Assembly (NCBI GenBank): GCA_027886175.1
Contig: JAJNNQ010000023.1
Span: forward strand, 2,386,501 to 2,450,500
From: Phylloscopus collybita
Lineage: Eukaryota; Chordata; Aves; Passeriformes; Phylloscopidae
DNA length: 64,000 nucleotides
Reading direction: 5' to 3'
Part shown: in pieces, positions 1 to 14,300 of the stretch
Layout of the letters: each line of letters begins with the position of its first letter
Position numbering within the stretch: the first letter of the stretch is position 1
Translations under genes and position numbers: made by a program
Notes under the pieces: model-generated
The model's input: the letters and a program-made list of their open reading frames with translations, nothing else
Database searches by the model: none
What the model was told of the DNA's origin: nothing

Positions 1-3000
1 ACATTCCTAAGATACTTTATGGTATGCGTGAAATTTCAGAATATATACCCCAGAGAGTGTGGTGGGAGTGAGAGAGTACAAAGAGAGCATGAGAATGAAA
101 AAAATTACATTTTAAAAGATCAGTATTTGCTTCCCCAGTGTTATCTTCTGCAGAAAGGGCAGGTGATCAAACCACACTTTCATGGGTGTACTGATATAAA
201 CCTTAAATACTTGTGTTCCAGAAGACTTGCTCCTTCTGGCCAAGAGTAAAAAAAAAAACAAAAACAAATAAAAAAGGATAATTGTAACTGTTCAGTAAGT
301 GCAGATCACAGTGACAGGTACAGGAAGAAAATGAGCAAACAAATTAAGAGAACTGGCTGTTTTGATGTTGAAGTAAGTGGAAAAAAAATGGAGATTAAAA
401 CTAATCTGACGGGATATCCGAGTCCAAAATTGTGCTTGGAAATGTGAGTGAGGTTTGATCGTGCAGCCCTTCTTTTACACTGGAAATGTTTACTGGGCTG
501 TGTAAATGAAAAGTTCTGAATGGTTTTGAGGCTGGATTAATTGCACAAATATTTATGCAAGTCATTTTTAAGGACTCTTGCTGACTGTAAGTGAAAGAGC
601 TGAGTTCATGTCCCCACATCTGTTAAATCACTGCTCTAGGTTAGTTTAGTCTCTCAGCCTGTGAGGTATTCTGTTCAGCCTGAAGCACAATCCCATCTGA
701 CCTACCATTTTTTCCTCCTCAAAGACATTTCCACTCCTTCACGTGGTGGAAGCAGGCAGCAAACTCAGAGTTTGCTCTTGTGAGGAGACTCCTGCCAAAA
801 GGATGATAAGGCTGGATTGTTGTGATGTAGATAAAGAGCTGTCTGAAAAAGCCACAGTTGTGATTCTGCACAACTGTGTCTGTATGACTTCCTGATACAT
901 GCTGGACCTCGCAGGTTATCTTGGAGCCCTTGGTGTGGGATAAATCTGGCAATTGTCACAGGTGATTTATAGTTCTTAGCAATAATCTCGGCCAACAACC
1001 TGACAGAAGAGCAGTAATTAACATTTCATAGCACACACCTCTCTGTGCTCTAATTGGTGCTTGTTGCATTTCACTGACAGCTTTAAAAGCTGTGCTCTTC
1101 TACTTACCTAGTCTTCCTATATTAGAGTTTAATCAGTATTTGATAAAGATTCATGCTACAAATAGGCATTTACTACTCAGATGCTCAATTTGGAAATAAT
1201 TCCAGCATTGTGGTGGAGTCAGAGCGTGTAGCTTATTTTAAAGTCAAGAAGGACGTGACAGCATGCCTGGATCTTTTCCATAAATTCAGTGCACTCAATA
1301 TTCCATTATCATCATGTGGCTCAATAGGGAACTTCTCAGTGGTCAAAAGCTTGGTTGGAGTAGATTGCAGGTCAGATGAATTTTCCAGGTGGGCCACGGA
1401 TTGAATATCTCTGCCTTAGAGCAGCTGTTTTGTCTACCTGCAGGACAGAAAATTCCACTTTATTAGTGCTTGGGTTGGCTGTCCATGTGTCACAACTGAA
1501 ACAATGATCAAGGCAGCAATCTGAAAGTGGATGTATGCAATGCCTGTTGTCTGGTTATGTTAGTAAAGGCAAAAACGGGCTAGAGGGAAAGGCTTTCTTA
1601 CTTAAGAATGAATAAAACATGAAAAGGCTGATTGAAATCCCCTCCACCCTCCCCCTCTCTCCTTCCCTCCCCCATCTTTGCCACTATTAATGGCTCATTT
1701 GTGTTTGTTGTCTTTCAATAGAAAGATGCTCAACACTTCCTTAGGATTTTTTTGATCACTGTTTCCTCTTCCTTGACCCCCCCCATATTATCTAAAAATG
1801 TGGCATTAATAGTGAAGTCCTGATGTTTTTCTGCTGAGTGGAACAGCCAAAGTTACTGGTTATTACAGCAGATTCCAGCAGTTTGTATGGGATTGAGCTT
1901 GTACCATATATATATAAAAAAAAAACCCCAAAACCAACTGGCTGCTTCCTTTTGTGGTTGGTTGATCCTTGTTCTCCTCTGGAGGAGAATGAACCAAAGT
2001 TTCACAAGCTTGACAGTGTTTATATTTACATGTGAAAATACATGTCAAAGGGTTCATGGAATTCTAGAAAGTTTAATGAGAAGTGGCTTAGCCACATCTG
2101 TGAACTCAAAGCACAATTAGAACTTCCCAGTGAGGCTTTATGAAAAGGCAGCTCAGGGTCACATATTTTGAACTTAGAAACAGGTTTGCTGGAATTCAGA
2201 AATGTATACAGCTTGTGCTTTGTGTGTGTGCAGTTTTGCATGAGTTTAAAGGTGTCCCATAGGGGAAGGAGTGGTAAATAGCTTGCAGTTTTTTCCTCTT
2301 CGTATCTTGCTTGATAATTTGCATGATTAAACAGGGCTGGAATGTAGCTCATAATACATGGTAATGTTAAAATGGAAGAGAAATATTGTAATATAATATA
2401 AAAGGGACTTGTGTGTACAATAAGTTTGACTTTATTCCAAAATGTTCTTGATGAATGCAGCATTACAGCATGACGGATTCTTGTATGGCAGAAAAAGCTG
2501 ATATGACTTTGATGGACATAGAAATGAAACTGGTAGAAAACAGCTATTTCTCTGTGAGCTATAATTTGTTCCAGCTGATTGTCTTTTCTTGTATTTGTAG
2601 TAATTAATGATGCCAATAAGGAATGCAACAGATTTGCATCCTAAATGCCATCTTAAAAAGACATTTGAGGTAGGAGATGGACAGGTGTAAAGTGTAAAGG
2701 AAAACTGTCCAGGATTGAATTTTCAGAAATGCATAATTGGCTTTTCAAGTTATTATTGACATTTATGTCTACTCAATACTCTTGAAAACTGCTTTGAAAA
2801 ATAAGGTAAGATGTTAAAATAAGTGGAAGACCTGTTTGTTAATTTAGAGCTGCAGTTAAGGACATGGATGGAGCTAACTAATAACTTCCAGTTTCTGAGT
2901 GCTCCACTTAATTCTTGTTTGATCTGCCATATTTATCCTGTTGATGTGCTCGTGCTGACTTCCAAATAAACAGCCCTTAAGCCTCACTTTGAGCTTCAAT

Positions 3001-6000
3001 ATCATTGCCTTTTATAGTTTAAGGAACTATACTTTTGCCTCTTTTTGAGGGACAAAATCCAGTCTTTATTTTAAAGTAATAGATAAGATATTGAAGTAGC
3101 CTTAACTTTTTTTTTCTTTCAAAACAAAAAAGCCCACTCCAGATAGACATTTCCAATTCAGTGATGTTTATTTTTCAGTTGGTTGTCCATATGTGAGAGC
3201 ACAGAGCTGATTCACCCTTCACTTCTGTAATTTGCCTTCTTTGAATTTGAACATCAAAGAGCTGATTCCAAAAATGAAGGGAAACATTTTTACTGTGGCT
3301 TCTGCTGTAATAAAAATCATGGATTTCAAACATATTTTATTTGCAATGCAGTTCCCTCTTGTAGCCTTACACGTGGGATAAAAACATTTCTTTGTCTCCT
3401 GCAACTGCTTACTGAACAGTTTTGCACTGTTTTAAAAATTATGTATGAGCGTGAGGTAAGCACATTCTATCTGATCTGTCACACTCAAGATTTTGTTCCT
3501 TAATGCTTTTTTTATACTGACTTCACCCTGCCATGTTTGACATTTGTCTCCACGGTCGTTGTTGCTTTTCTGATTTTTCTAACTACTTAAGGAAGCTGAG
3601 TTTTAAAATATTTACATCCACCACATCCTCTCACAAGTATTAACAATATATGTTATACTGTTCCATTGGAATTTATATTTTCCTTTCTGTGTTGTAAAAA
3701 AAGCCAGGTTCATTGTCTAGTCCAACAGCTTTGGAGTATAAGAATCAAGATTTAATGAGTAATTCGGTTTTTGTGTATTTTTTTTCCTTAGCACAAGTGT
3801 GACAAACTGGGACGTGGGGTTTTTATTCTGTTTTTTACAGTCTTGGTCAAACGGACTGTGATTAGAAGTTCTTGAGCTGAAATTGTGCAAATAAATTACA
3901 GTGAGCTTTTCAGTGCATTAACTTGGATCAGTGCAGCTGTGAACAGCGTGTCCTTTTTCATAAAGAATGGATATTTGTCTGTGCACTTATGGCAATTTCA
4001 TCACCTGAAGGTGAGCAGCACATCCAGTTCCACTGATGCCTAACAGAACCTTGAAATGAAGCAGCCCACTTTGGAGGCAAGATCAGCATATGAGGTAGAA
4101 CAAAGGCTGGTCTTCAGTGGAGGCCTCCAAGGGGCAGATATGGAAAATGTCCACCCCTGCATGGGGTGAATGCAGTTTGATAAATTTAACAAATTAGCAT
4201 AACTGACAGAAATTCCCCAATTAGAGATATAAGTGGGGAGGTAATTCCTCCTCAGTTCAACTCTTTTCTGAATCCTCCCCCATTAGATAGGAGCTAAACT
4301 CTGTTTATGGAAATGTGTCTCCAAGAGCTGGTTTCAGCCTTGGCTCCCAGAGAGCCAAGATAGGAAAGGGGCCTTGGACCCCCAGTTTGGAGCCTCTGGA
4401 ATGTATTTTGTCTTTCTGCCTGTCAGGGTAGGCTACAGAGCTGCAAATATATATGCAAAGAATATAGAGAATATATAAAAGCAAGTTCTGCTGGTAAGCA
4501 GAGTAGGGGGACTTAGGAGTTGCTGCAAACTACTTTGATTTCTTCAGAGCTGCTGAAACAGAAAAAGCAGATGTTACTAGGCTTCTTTTTATTAGACTAA
4601 TTTGGTACCATTCATTGATGATGTTGAGTTTACTGGAGTGGATCTGATTCATGCCTGTCAACATAAAAGAAAGTTTGTGTAGTAAAAGGAATTATTATTT
4701 TCAGGTGTATAATTCCAGGGAATGCCAAGAGGTCTATATTTATTTTGGATAATTCTTTGCATACCTATACTGCAATAATGTCAGAATGAAATAAATATAA
4801 TCATGAACATATGAATCTCAGGGTTATGATTATTTTATGAAGTAGAAAAGACAAATTGCAGAAGCTGCTTGCTGTCTAGTGAATGGTTCAAACTGTACTT
4901 AAAAGAATGTTTTAGTCTTTATAACTTTGGAGGATTTATCTAGCCACAACAGATAAAATAAGTGTGCTGTCAATAATGCAGCTTGTTGCACTTGCTTTTT
5001 TTCTTTTTTTTCCTTTTTTTTTGGTTGGTTTCGGGGCATTTTTGGTTTTTTTACATCAGACTGCACATATTATACAAAAGCTTCTGCCTCTGGTTTGATT
5101 TTTGTCTTATCTAGTGTACATGATTTATGTTTTTAAGCCCCTTTGCCATGTTCTGTTTTAAGAGCTAGTAAGACAGGGTCCAAGTTTGTGCTTAGTATCA
5201 TCTAATAGTGTCACTGACAATTGAAATTTATTTTGAACATGCCTTCCAAACATCTATTTTTCTGAAACCCATTGGTTTGACACTGTGTAATTTTGGGGAC
5301 TGTATGGACAGGTCTTACAGTCTGTACTCTTACACTCTGTATTTTCTTTAGTGTGTTTTGTTGTTATGTTTCATTTTTGCCATGTTCTTCCACTGCAACT
5401 TTTGGAATTGGCTGTTCTGGCTGTGACAGCACTCGACAGCTTTCACTTTCTCACTTCATTCTTGGTTTCATCTCTTCCCCCATAATCATTTTGTCTTTCC
5501 CTGATGCTTCACAAAGGAACCACAAGTTCACCACATCCTTAATTGCCCATTCATTTTGCAAGGAGCAGATTGCTTAGTAGTTTTTAATAAAGAAATTGAA
5601 ATGTAACCACCCATAAGACAGTAACAGAGGAATAGTCATCTTAATATTCGGGAGAAAACAGTTCTGTGTTCGTGAAATCCTCTCTCACAGTCAAGCCTCA
5701 GAGGAAGGAGGTAAACTGGTCACCAGGCTGACAATGGCATTTTAAAGGGTTTTAATGTTTCTGACAGAAACCAGACTGTCCAAGTGCTCACACACTTTTA
5801 CACACTTCACTTAGAGCACTGCCAGGCCAGCAAGGTGATCCTGAACCCAAGCTAGCAAGAAGCAAATGAATTGCTCCCAGCATTTATAGCTGGGAAACTG
5901 CAGGGAAATCTCAGCTCTGTTATCATAGAAGCCAGAAGGAGAGATAAAGAAGTGATTGCTGTGGTCCTGGATGTAGTGTAGACACTAAAAGAGGCATGTT

Positions 6001-7017
6001 TAGTTTATGTTCTCAGTGTTCTGTTCCTTCTGTGCATTTCCTGAGTATTTCAGCTGAAGGAGAAAAGATTTTTTTTTTTCCTAGTGTTGTCCTATATGCA
6101 GCCAAGAGCCAACCTCTGCTTTGTGCAGGAGTCAGTTGAGAAAACCTTATCACGTTCTGTTCCAGCCCCGGAAAAGTGTCTGAGAATTACACTGGCAAGG
6201 ACTGCCTGCCCTTGTGATTTGTTCTTTAATTAGTTTCTCCTTCCATTCTTCTGCTTCTCCTCCTCCTGAAGAGTCCCATTGCTAATGAGGGCTGCAGCCA
6301 GGCTGATGTGCATCTCCCTTTCTCCTTTCTCCTCTCCCTTTTTAGCCAGGCCTAGTGACTATCTAAAATCATACCATGGCCATGCCCCCAGAGTTTTAGC
6401 CATACCTTTCATACTGGCACCCTTCTACTAGAAATAAATAAATATCTCTGTGATTGTGAAATGAAAATAAATTAGAAACTGCTACGTTCAAATGTTTGAC
6501 AGTCTTAGAACCCTTGGGTCTCACTTGAAACAGCAGGAAAGTGGAGGTTTCGAGTGGCAGTGCTGCTAGGCTGTCCTCAAATGTGTTTCTTCTCTGAACT
6601 GAAACTCAGGTGGTGCTGAATGTGTCCATTGGTACATCTGCATCCTCACTTTATTAGGGCTGAGATGTTTGAGTTGAGGTTTGTTGTACTTGGCATGGAT
6701 CACCAGTCAGAGGGATCACAACTGCCTCTCGTGGAGGTTGCTCCCTCCACCAGTGGGCAGGTGCTCCATTTCTTTCCAGTATTGGAAAATAATTTATTAT
6801 CTCAACTGCCAACATTTATTTGGCCACCTGACTTTAGAAAGGAATAACCAGCACCATCAGCTTTTCCTACCTACCCTGAATTCCATTTTAATGGCATCTC
6901 TCAGAAGAATGCAACTCTTAACCTAGAAGCCAAACGTCAGCGTCAGATTTCACGTTCAAAAAGGAAAAAAAGAAAAACACAAACCCAACAGCCTTTGGAG
7001 TCAGTAAGAGAGATTTT

Positions 7018-7040
7018 TTTTTTGTGTGTGTGTGTGTGTG
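7018..7040. repeat. T run followed by (TG)n microsatellite
   Basis: A run of T is followed directly by about eight TG dinucleotide units. It is an ordinary simple repeat and likely length-variable between individuals. Confidence 0.85.
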
Positions 7041-7495
7041 ATGAAATTATTCATAGCTGTGCAGAGCAGATGTTGACAATTAGGAGAGAACAGAGGCTGG
7101 TCTGTGGTCTCTGTTTCACGTGGGTAGATGAAGGCTCGAGGCAGCGGCGATTTCCTGTCAGCGCGAGAGCAGGTCCTGGGGGCTGCAGCCCAAAGTGTAC
7201 AAAGTCACTTTTGTGTGGCCTTGGTTCTGTCCCTGGGCTGAAAGAATAATGGTGCTAGGAGGCTCAGTGTTCTGGTCTGAGAGATCTATGTCCATTGATA
7301 CAAAATGACGGGGTTGAAAACTTTTTATGGATTTTGTGTTTCTTCCCTAGATGTTTGCCTCCTCCTTTTAGAACAGCTGACCCTTTCATTTACTGCAGTA
7401 ATTGCCACTGTGTCACGTCACGTTTTAATTCTTTTAGCTTGGACCACATTTAAAGCCCAGTCCCTCCCAAATTTTGAATGTATTTTTACACAGTA

Positions 7496-7525
7496 ACTTA
7501 AATGGGAACAATTTCCCATTTAAGT
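7496..7525. repeat. Perfect 13-bp inverted repeat with 4-nt loop
   Basis: The left arm ACTTAAATGGGAA (7496-7508) is the exact reverse complement of TTCCCATTTAAGT (7513-7525), separated by CAAT. It would fold as a tight hairpin in single-stranded DNA or in RNA from either strand. It is not followed by a T run that would suggest a terminator. No larger precursor-like stem extends beyond it, since the flanking bases do not pair. Confidence 0.9.
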
Positions 7526-7997
7526 GAAGTGTTATCCTTTTGCCTTCAGAGTCATTTTCTGTAAAATTCTGATGCTTGCAGGTGACTTGGGGCACCTCTG
7601 CTGTTGACAGCACTACTTGGCATACTTGTGTAAATAGCAATTTCCCAGTAAAGGAATTTTTACTGTAGCTCATTTTGTCTCTTAACTGAATGGGCTTGTT
7701 GAAGTAAAGATGGCGTCGATGCCATATTCAATAAATTCCCATTTTCCTCTTTGCTGGCAGAGCTGTATAAATAATCATATATTAGTGATGGAAAATTAGA
7801 AACATTTTTGTCTTCAAAGAAGTACTTCTGATCTTCAAGTTTGACAGGTGCAGGTAGTGATGGAGAGAAATCATCCCATGTCCTTTGGAAGGCCATGGTC
7901 AGAGGAGAATGAACAAAACCAGCTTAGTGGAAGGAGAGGAAACTTTGTGGACCTGGTTGCTATTCAGGATCAGAGAGATGGTTTGTAGAATTTGAAA

Positions 7998-8012
7998 CAA
8001 ACAAACAAACAA
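7998..8012. repeat. (CAAA)n short tandem repeat
   Basis: About four AAAC units lie in tandem. This is a simple repeat with no other visible feature. Confidence 0.8.
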
Positions 8013-8364
8013 ATCTGGTGTTCTGCCATATATTAAATTCACTCTTTCATGGCTTTTATAACCAAGCTGTAGCCATGGAATGTGAGCACGTTAATGTCAA
8101 GTTCCAGTGATTGGGTCTGTCATCCTGCTGCTCTGTACAATGGAGGATGCTATTGAACACAAATAGAGCATTGATAAAATGACAAAAGCAAAGCATAAAA
8201 ATATTTCTTAAATGGCTGAAAGAGTATCTGCAGTAAATACATGTTTTGTTATTCAGGAACAAGAAATTATTTTCTGTCTGACAGGATAGCATGCATTTCA
8301 CTGCTTCCTGAGAACTGGCTCCCTGTGATAAGAATCTCTGACTCAAAGCTTGGGTTGCTTGGGC

Positions 8365-8381
8365 TTTTTTTTTTTTTTTTT
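8365..8381. repeat. T(17) homopolymer
   Basis: An uninterrupted run of 17 T. It could be the reverse of an old A-rich tail, but no retroposon body is recognisable beside it. Confidence 0.9.
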
Positions 8382-10937
8382 CATCAAGTAGGTAACATGA
8401 ATAATTTTAGAATAGAGAGGAAGGAAGAAATTACATGCCTCAGTAGCAAGCATGTGTTCTCTGATACTTTAGTTTCAAGTTCTGTATTGAGGAGAGGTGA
8501 AGTCCAAAATCTCCTTTTATAGCAGGATACCAGGTGCAAGCAGGCAGACATAGAATTCAATTCAACTTTCTCTTCAGTGAAAATGATAACACAGCTTCAG
8601 CCTTGGTGACAAACTGCCACTGCTGTGGCAGGGCTTGGGCTAGTTTGGTAGGAATAATACATAAGCAATGCTCATAGATATCAATTTTTAGTCTGAAAGA
8701 TGCCAATACCTCCAGGACTGGAAATCCTGGTGAAGGAGAATTTTTGGAGCAGCCCCAGCTAGGGCACTGACACCCTGAGCCCTCCAAAGGCAGGACAATT
8801 AAGGATTAGTAATTAAGAGTTGCTGTAAAAACCTGTGTCAGGCCACAGAATGGGTCATGCCAAGGTATTTACCTGCAAATTACCTGAAAGCTGTCCATTG
8901 TTTCATTCTGATCGTGTATCAATAGCCAAATATTTTCTGGCCAAGGCAGAATCTTTCCAAAATCCCAAGCTGAAGAGTTGTTTTGCAGGAAGGCAGCCTG
9001 ATGTCCCCCCCTGTGACACTGGACATGTTGTTGCTGTCTCTAGAGCTTGGGATGGGTAGCCTGAAGTGGAATCTTTTCTCAGTTCTGACCTCTTACCAGA
9101 AAGCTCCATAAACACAAACTAAAATATTTTACAAGGAAATAAACTTCTTTCTGAAACCAAGCTGTGAAGCTACTGCTTCACATATTCTGAAAGTTGTTTG
9201 AATTTCCATTTGGGATTTGATATATTTGGTTCATTTTTTTTCTTGGCAGCTTTGGTGACTGTAGAATGTAGAAATGTCACCACCATGAGCAAAGCAAAAA
9301 TTTCACTGTCTGTTTTTAATGGTAATGTAAATAACGGGGTTTGGCTTTTTTAACCTTTGTCAAACGCTTTTTTAAAGCAAAAATAAGTTATTTGGATTCA
9401 ATATCTGTGACTATCCATAATCATGTGTGAGGAACTGGCAAAGAGAAGTAACTTTTCTACCTTTTACAAAAACCAAAGCCTTATTCAGGCACAGTTTTCA
9501 TAATGACCTTCTGAAATGTGTTTTAATTCTGCCTGTCTGAATTTGAGATGCTTTGCCAAGGCATTGTCTTACCATGCCCTGTTGGGCAGATGTGTGTTTG
9601 TACTGGCATTAAGTGCTGTTAAATATTTGCTGTTATTTCAGGGCTTCTCACTGTCAGGAATTCACTAATAATGAGGGCTCTGGATTTTATGTGTGTCCCC
9701 ATATAGGCTGTGTATGCAAATCTTGTGCCATTTAGAGTGGTTTACACACCAGCTGGTTTAACTTGGGGCATTTTTTGACCCCAACTTTACATTTGTTGCT
9801 GTTAATGAATTTTTAAATATTGCATTTAGGAAAAGTGCTGCTTCTTCACGTTTTTGGGGAATGTTACAGGGCTGATTCATTTCAAATACACTCCTGGTAG
9901 ATGTGCTTGTATTAGCATGAAAAATTAATGCTTTTTTTTTTTTTTTGTTACATTTGTAAAGAGAAAATAGGTAAATGTTGCTTTCATACCTTCTATTTGT
10001 AATTTGTCTTGACAACTACTACTTGTGTTCTGCTGTGTTTTCTTTCCTCCTTTGCAAGGTTTCAAGCCTCTGAATTTGATCTTTTAAGTGGATATGTGTA
10101 GGTTTTTATGGAAATTTGTATGTACACAGCTGCTAGAAAGTAAGGGAGCATGGTGCCTGTGAAAAATGACTGATCACCAAACTGAAGTCAGGAAAAAACA
10201 GGACTTTCCAAGCAGGCTAGAGGTTTATTGGAAAGGAAGAAAGCAAGCCAATTTGAGTACTTTGCACAGCTGTTTTAACAGAGTTATTTAATCCCTGTGA
10301 TTCTATAGAATAATTTAGTGCCAAAAGTAACACATAATTTTTTTTTTTTAAATTTGTTTTGAATGTGGTCAAATTTGTTTTCAGGTGGTCAAAAACTTCT
10401 GCATTTTGGAACAAAATAACTGAAAGTTTAGCTCATCTTGCACTTGTAAAATGCTGCAGCTCAGTAACAACTACATTTTCTGAGTCATGCAGTAAACATG
10501 AGACTTTCCTGATCATAAGTAGGAGGAGCAGACACATTTTGCCCTTTCTAACTGCCAGGTTGGGGTTTTAAAATTTTTTCACTAACAATGAGCATAATAA
10601 AAATCTTGCTTTAAATAGAAGGGCGATGCTTTTAGATTCCTTCACAAATGAAATACCTGTACTGAGTGGGTGGAGATAAGCAGTTCCTGCTTTCATATTT
10701 CTGTGCCTGTAGGTGCCTAGTTCTTGATTTCCACCATCAGAAATGTGTAAGGAACATTTAATAAGATACAGACTCCAGTGGAGGGGATGAGAGCCCTCCC
10801 ATCCATGTGCTGGGAGATATCTAATGACAAAAAGAACACATTCTCGAGGTGGAAGTGCAGCAGATGCCAAACAGCTGTGAATCATCTGTGCTCTGTTATG
10901 GAAGAAATGAGAACCTTTAAGCCTGAATTGAAAAAAG

Positions 10938-10959
10938 ATTTGTTTGTTTGTTTGTTTGT
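10938..10959. repeat. (TTTG)n short tandem repeat
   Basis: About five TTTG units lie in tandem, a simple repeat. The open frames that cross it owe their Phe/Val/Cys-Leu or Lys/Thr/Asn-Gln content to this repeat and not to a protein. Confidence 0.85.
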
Positions 10960-11364
10960 CTTACCCTTTCTCTCCACTGCTAATTGCAGTTGTCTACCGA
11001 CCCTTAGATTAATAAAGAATTCTTCTGGCTGCCTGTCCCTCTTAGAGCCCTTCAAATTATATCTCATTAGAAGTCAGTAAAAACAAAAGTGGCAATTTAG
11101 AAGTCAGATCCTGTTTTGTCCTTGTTAATGTCCCTTGACATTAAGTGCCTGTAAGTAGCTGACCTTCACACCCAGCAACATAAACAGCCCCAGTAATACC
11201 CACTTGTGCCTGTCCAGTGCCATGGGGCTTTTTGGTCCTTTGACACCCAGGGGAGTCCTGCTGCTGTTCAGTCCCATGATTTTTGTGTTTTGCTGGCCTC
11301 TGCTGCTGCCTCTTTACTGTTCCAAATCCTTTTGGTCCATGGTTTTTCCTCCTTTGGCAGATGA

Positions 11365-11383
11365 TTTTTTTTTTTTTTTTTTT
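11365..11383. repeat. T(19) homopolymer
   Basis: An uninterrupted run of 19 T. It accounts for the poly-Phe (plus strand) and poly-Lys (minus strand) runs in the open frames of 149 and 122 codons that cross it, and is the reason those are not called as genes. Confidence 0.9.
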
Positions 11384-14300
11384 GTATCCCCTGTGTTCAT
11401 CCACTTCTCTCCATCAGCCCCACTCCCTGTTGGAATTCTCTGTTCCAGCAATAAAGGCATATTTTGGAATACAGTTAGACAACAGAATGCCTCTTTTTCC
11501 TTGGCCTTTGATTGTTTTCCATCAGAAATGAATAGTTTTAAACCTAAATACTCCACCAAGCGTGAATGGCTTTCCTTCTCTCTTCCTGACAGCTTCTTTA
11601 TGCTGCTGCAAGGTCCAGCAGTCTTTTTGGTGAACTCAGCATGTAATTTCTGAGCCCTGATGCACAAGTGCTCTCCACACACACACAGAGCATTCCTGGG
11701 TGCTTGCTGTGAACCTTTGGAGCATATCCTGATTTAATGGAATGGTTTGCTCTGTCCAACAGAGAGTGAGGCTGCCAGAGGCCAGGGATGGGATAAGAAA
11801 TGTGGTGCCTGTGGGTTGGTTTTCAGATTCAAAAGGATTGGGAAGCTTACTGGAGTTATGAAAGTCATCCTGAGAGATAGGGGAGACAAGAGGAGTTCAA
11901 GAAAGGTGATTGATATTCCTGAGGCTAAGGGGAGAAGGCAAAATTTAATTTTTGTATATGGCATGAAGAGGAGGGAGGAACTTGTGATCAATTTGTCAAC
12001 AAGTTTAATAGTTAATAAATATTCACCCTGTGTCTTTATATCCTTGTTCTTTGGCTTTCTCATGCAGATCCCTGCATGGCAGTGGCACAGAAGTGTTAGC
12101 AAACCTCAGTTACATTCCACTGGGGGGTTGATTTATGTTTCACATCGTGGCCAAAGTAAAGAATGAACTGAAACCAGAATCCAGTGCCATCTACACTTTG
12201 GATGTGGTTTTTTGGATTGAAGATCTGTGTTGCCAAAAAAAAAAAAACAACCCACCCCAACAAACCAACTGAAAAAGAAATCTTGCAATAAATTAAAACC
12301 CACACTCCTAATTCACTCACTATTGTGTGATTATACAGGAGCTGGCTGGACACTTACAGTGTGAAAAGCCAAAAAGAACTTTTCCTTGTGAAATCTTTCC
12401 AAATGTTTCTCTCAGCTGCTGTTGTAACAATAAAGAAACACAGGACAATAAAAAAACAAGGATAAAATGATGGAGCCTAAATCCCTTAATTACAAAGTTT
12501 ATATAAATAATTAAGACTATTCAGAAGAGAAGGACTGTGAAAAAAAATCCTCTATTTTTCAGTAAAGGTGCTTCATTATACGTGTAGTACAACCAGTTTT
12601 GGAAATAATGAAACGTAATCTCTTCCTGAGAAATGTATGTGATAAATCTTCAGAAAATAGTAAGCCACTGTACATAGGAAAAGTACAGTCTGTGCTTCCA
12701 GGGCATTTCCCAAGATAAATTTACTTCATGAATGAGGTCCTTAGTTGTTGAAAGGAATCTAAAATAGAAGACACATCGGGTCTTCCAAGTTGCAAGCTCC
12801 ATCAGGGAGTTCATTATTATGCATGTAAGATCAGCTGCTCTATGGTTCAGTCCATGTGTCAGCATTTTTTGTGTAGTAATGTTTGTCCTGAGCTTGGTCA
12901 GCTGCATAAACTAAAATCTGTAGATGTGGTGAATTTGAACACCAGAAGGAAGTAGGGGGGTTTTTTTAGGGTTTCTTTTTCTGGTAAAGCAAGTGGTCAG
13001 CCTTATTGTTCTGTGTCTCAGAAAAAGAAGAATAAACCCTAATATATGAAGGTGATTATCAGTGGTAAATGTTGGCCACCTTTTGGCCATGGTAATAATC
13101 ATGAAACAAATAAGGATTTTGTTTCTGGCATTCAACCAGGATTCAGAATTGCAGCACTTCCAAATTTCTAGTTCTCACAAAGCAGAGCAGTCCTGTCTCC
13201 TTGTTTTCAGGGGATATGAAGACTATGATGAGATCTGCAGCAAAAGCAAAATTGGGATTAGAATGATAACCTCCACTTTACTCACTTGCTGTATGTTCTA
13301 TGTGGAATTAAAAATAAAATGTGATCAGTCTGATCTGGGCTGAAATAATGTATAGTTTCCAGATTAGCTTGACTTAGAGCATCAGTATCCAGCTGTACTT
13401 GGAAATCTGCAGTAAAAGCCATGTGATCAGTAAGTCATTTGCTGTTTACAGATGAACCAAGGGCAGCTTTGATATCCAGTATTTTTTCACGTTACTCTGT
13501 AGAACTGTGTTTGTACAGAACTACTGAGACGTGTCCTTGCTGTGGAAGGCACCATCTCAGGACTCATGGCTGACAGCAGGGGATATCTAATGTCAGCAGA
13601 AAATTTAGGAGCTGTCACCTCTGTGTGTTCTGCAGGGAAAAGGGCACACCATGGCCATAGGTTGTTTTTCATGTTTTAAGGCTGTGTTGCAGATACTTTA
13701 TATCACCTGCAAAATAAATGTTCAATTTCCTAGAAAAGCTCTGAAAATAAGAAAGGTAATGCATAGGAGAGTTCTAGTTAATGGTGATACTGGAAATAGT
13801 AGACAGAAAACATTGCAAACTATCTTTTATTTTCATGCAATTGTAAAGCAAACTTGGGTGTGTTCATTTCTGCTCTTAGTTGCTCTAAACAAGGCAGCAG
13901 TGATGTTTTTATTTTGTGATGAAGCATCATTCGTCATAAAGTTTGTCTTGGAGTAACTACCTATTTCAGATTGAGTTCTGTAAGGCCTTTGCTCCTGTAT
14001 TTAAACACACTCAACTGCATTTTTAAGCTGTGATTCTTTTGATATTTTAGTTTACAAAGGTTCTATTTCCTCTCTTTCTCCTTTCTTCACGATCCCACCC
14101 ATTTCCTTGTGGTGCAAGGGTTTAGCTGACTTCTTGATGAGCCAGTTCAGCTCTTCCCAAAGAGAAGAGAAAAAGGTTTTCCTGTTTGTTTAATGGCAAG
14201 GTGTGGAGGAGCACCTGTGCAGCACAGAGGTGGGAGGAGGCAGAAACCAGGCAGGTGTTAATGAGATTGTTGTAGGGTTGCAGCCAAAGATTTCCTGAAG

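Noticed and set aside
2026..2628. A 200-codon minus-strand open frame, the longest in the window
   Set aside because: No recognisable domain, composition like the surrounding AT-rich intron, and no promoter or splice context. One stop-free run of this length is not surprising in 64 kb read in six frames.
7130..7175. Small cluster of CpG dinucleotides, considered as a CpG island or promoter
   Set aside because: Far too short, with only a handful of CpGs in AT-rich surroundings.
11204..11682. Overlapping plus- and minus-strand frames of 149 and 122 codons
   Set aside because: Both run through a 19-T homopolymer (poly-Phe/poly-Lys) and resemble no protein.
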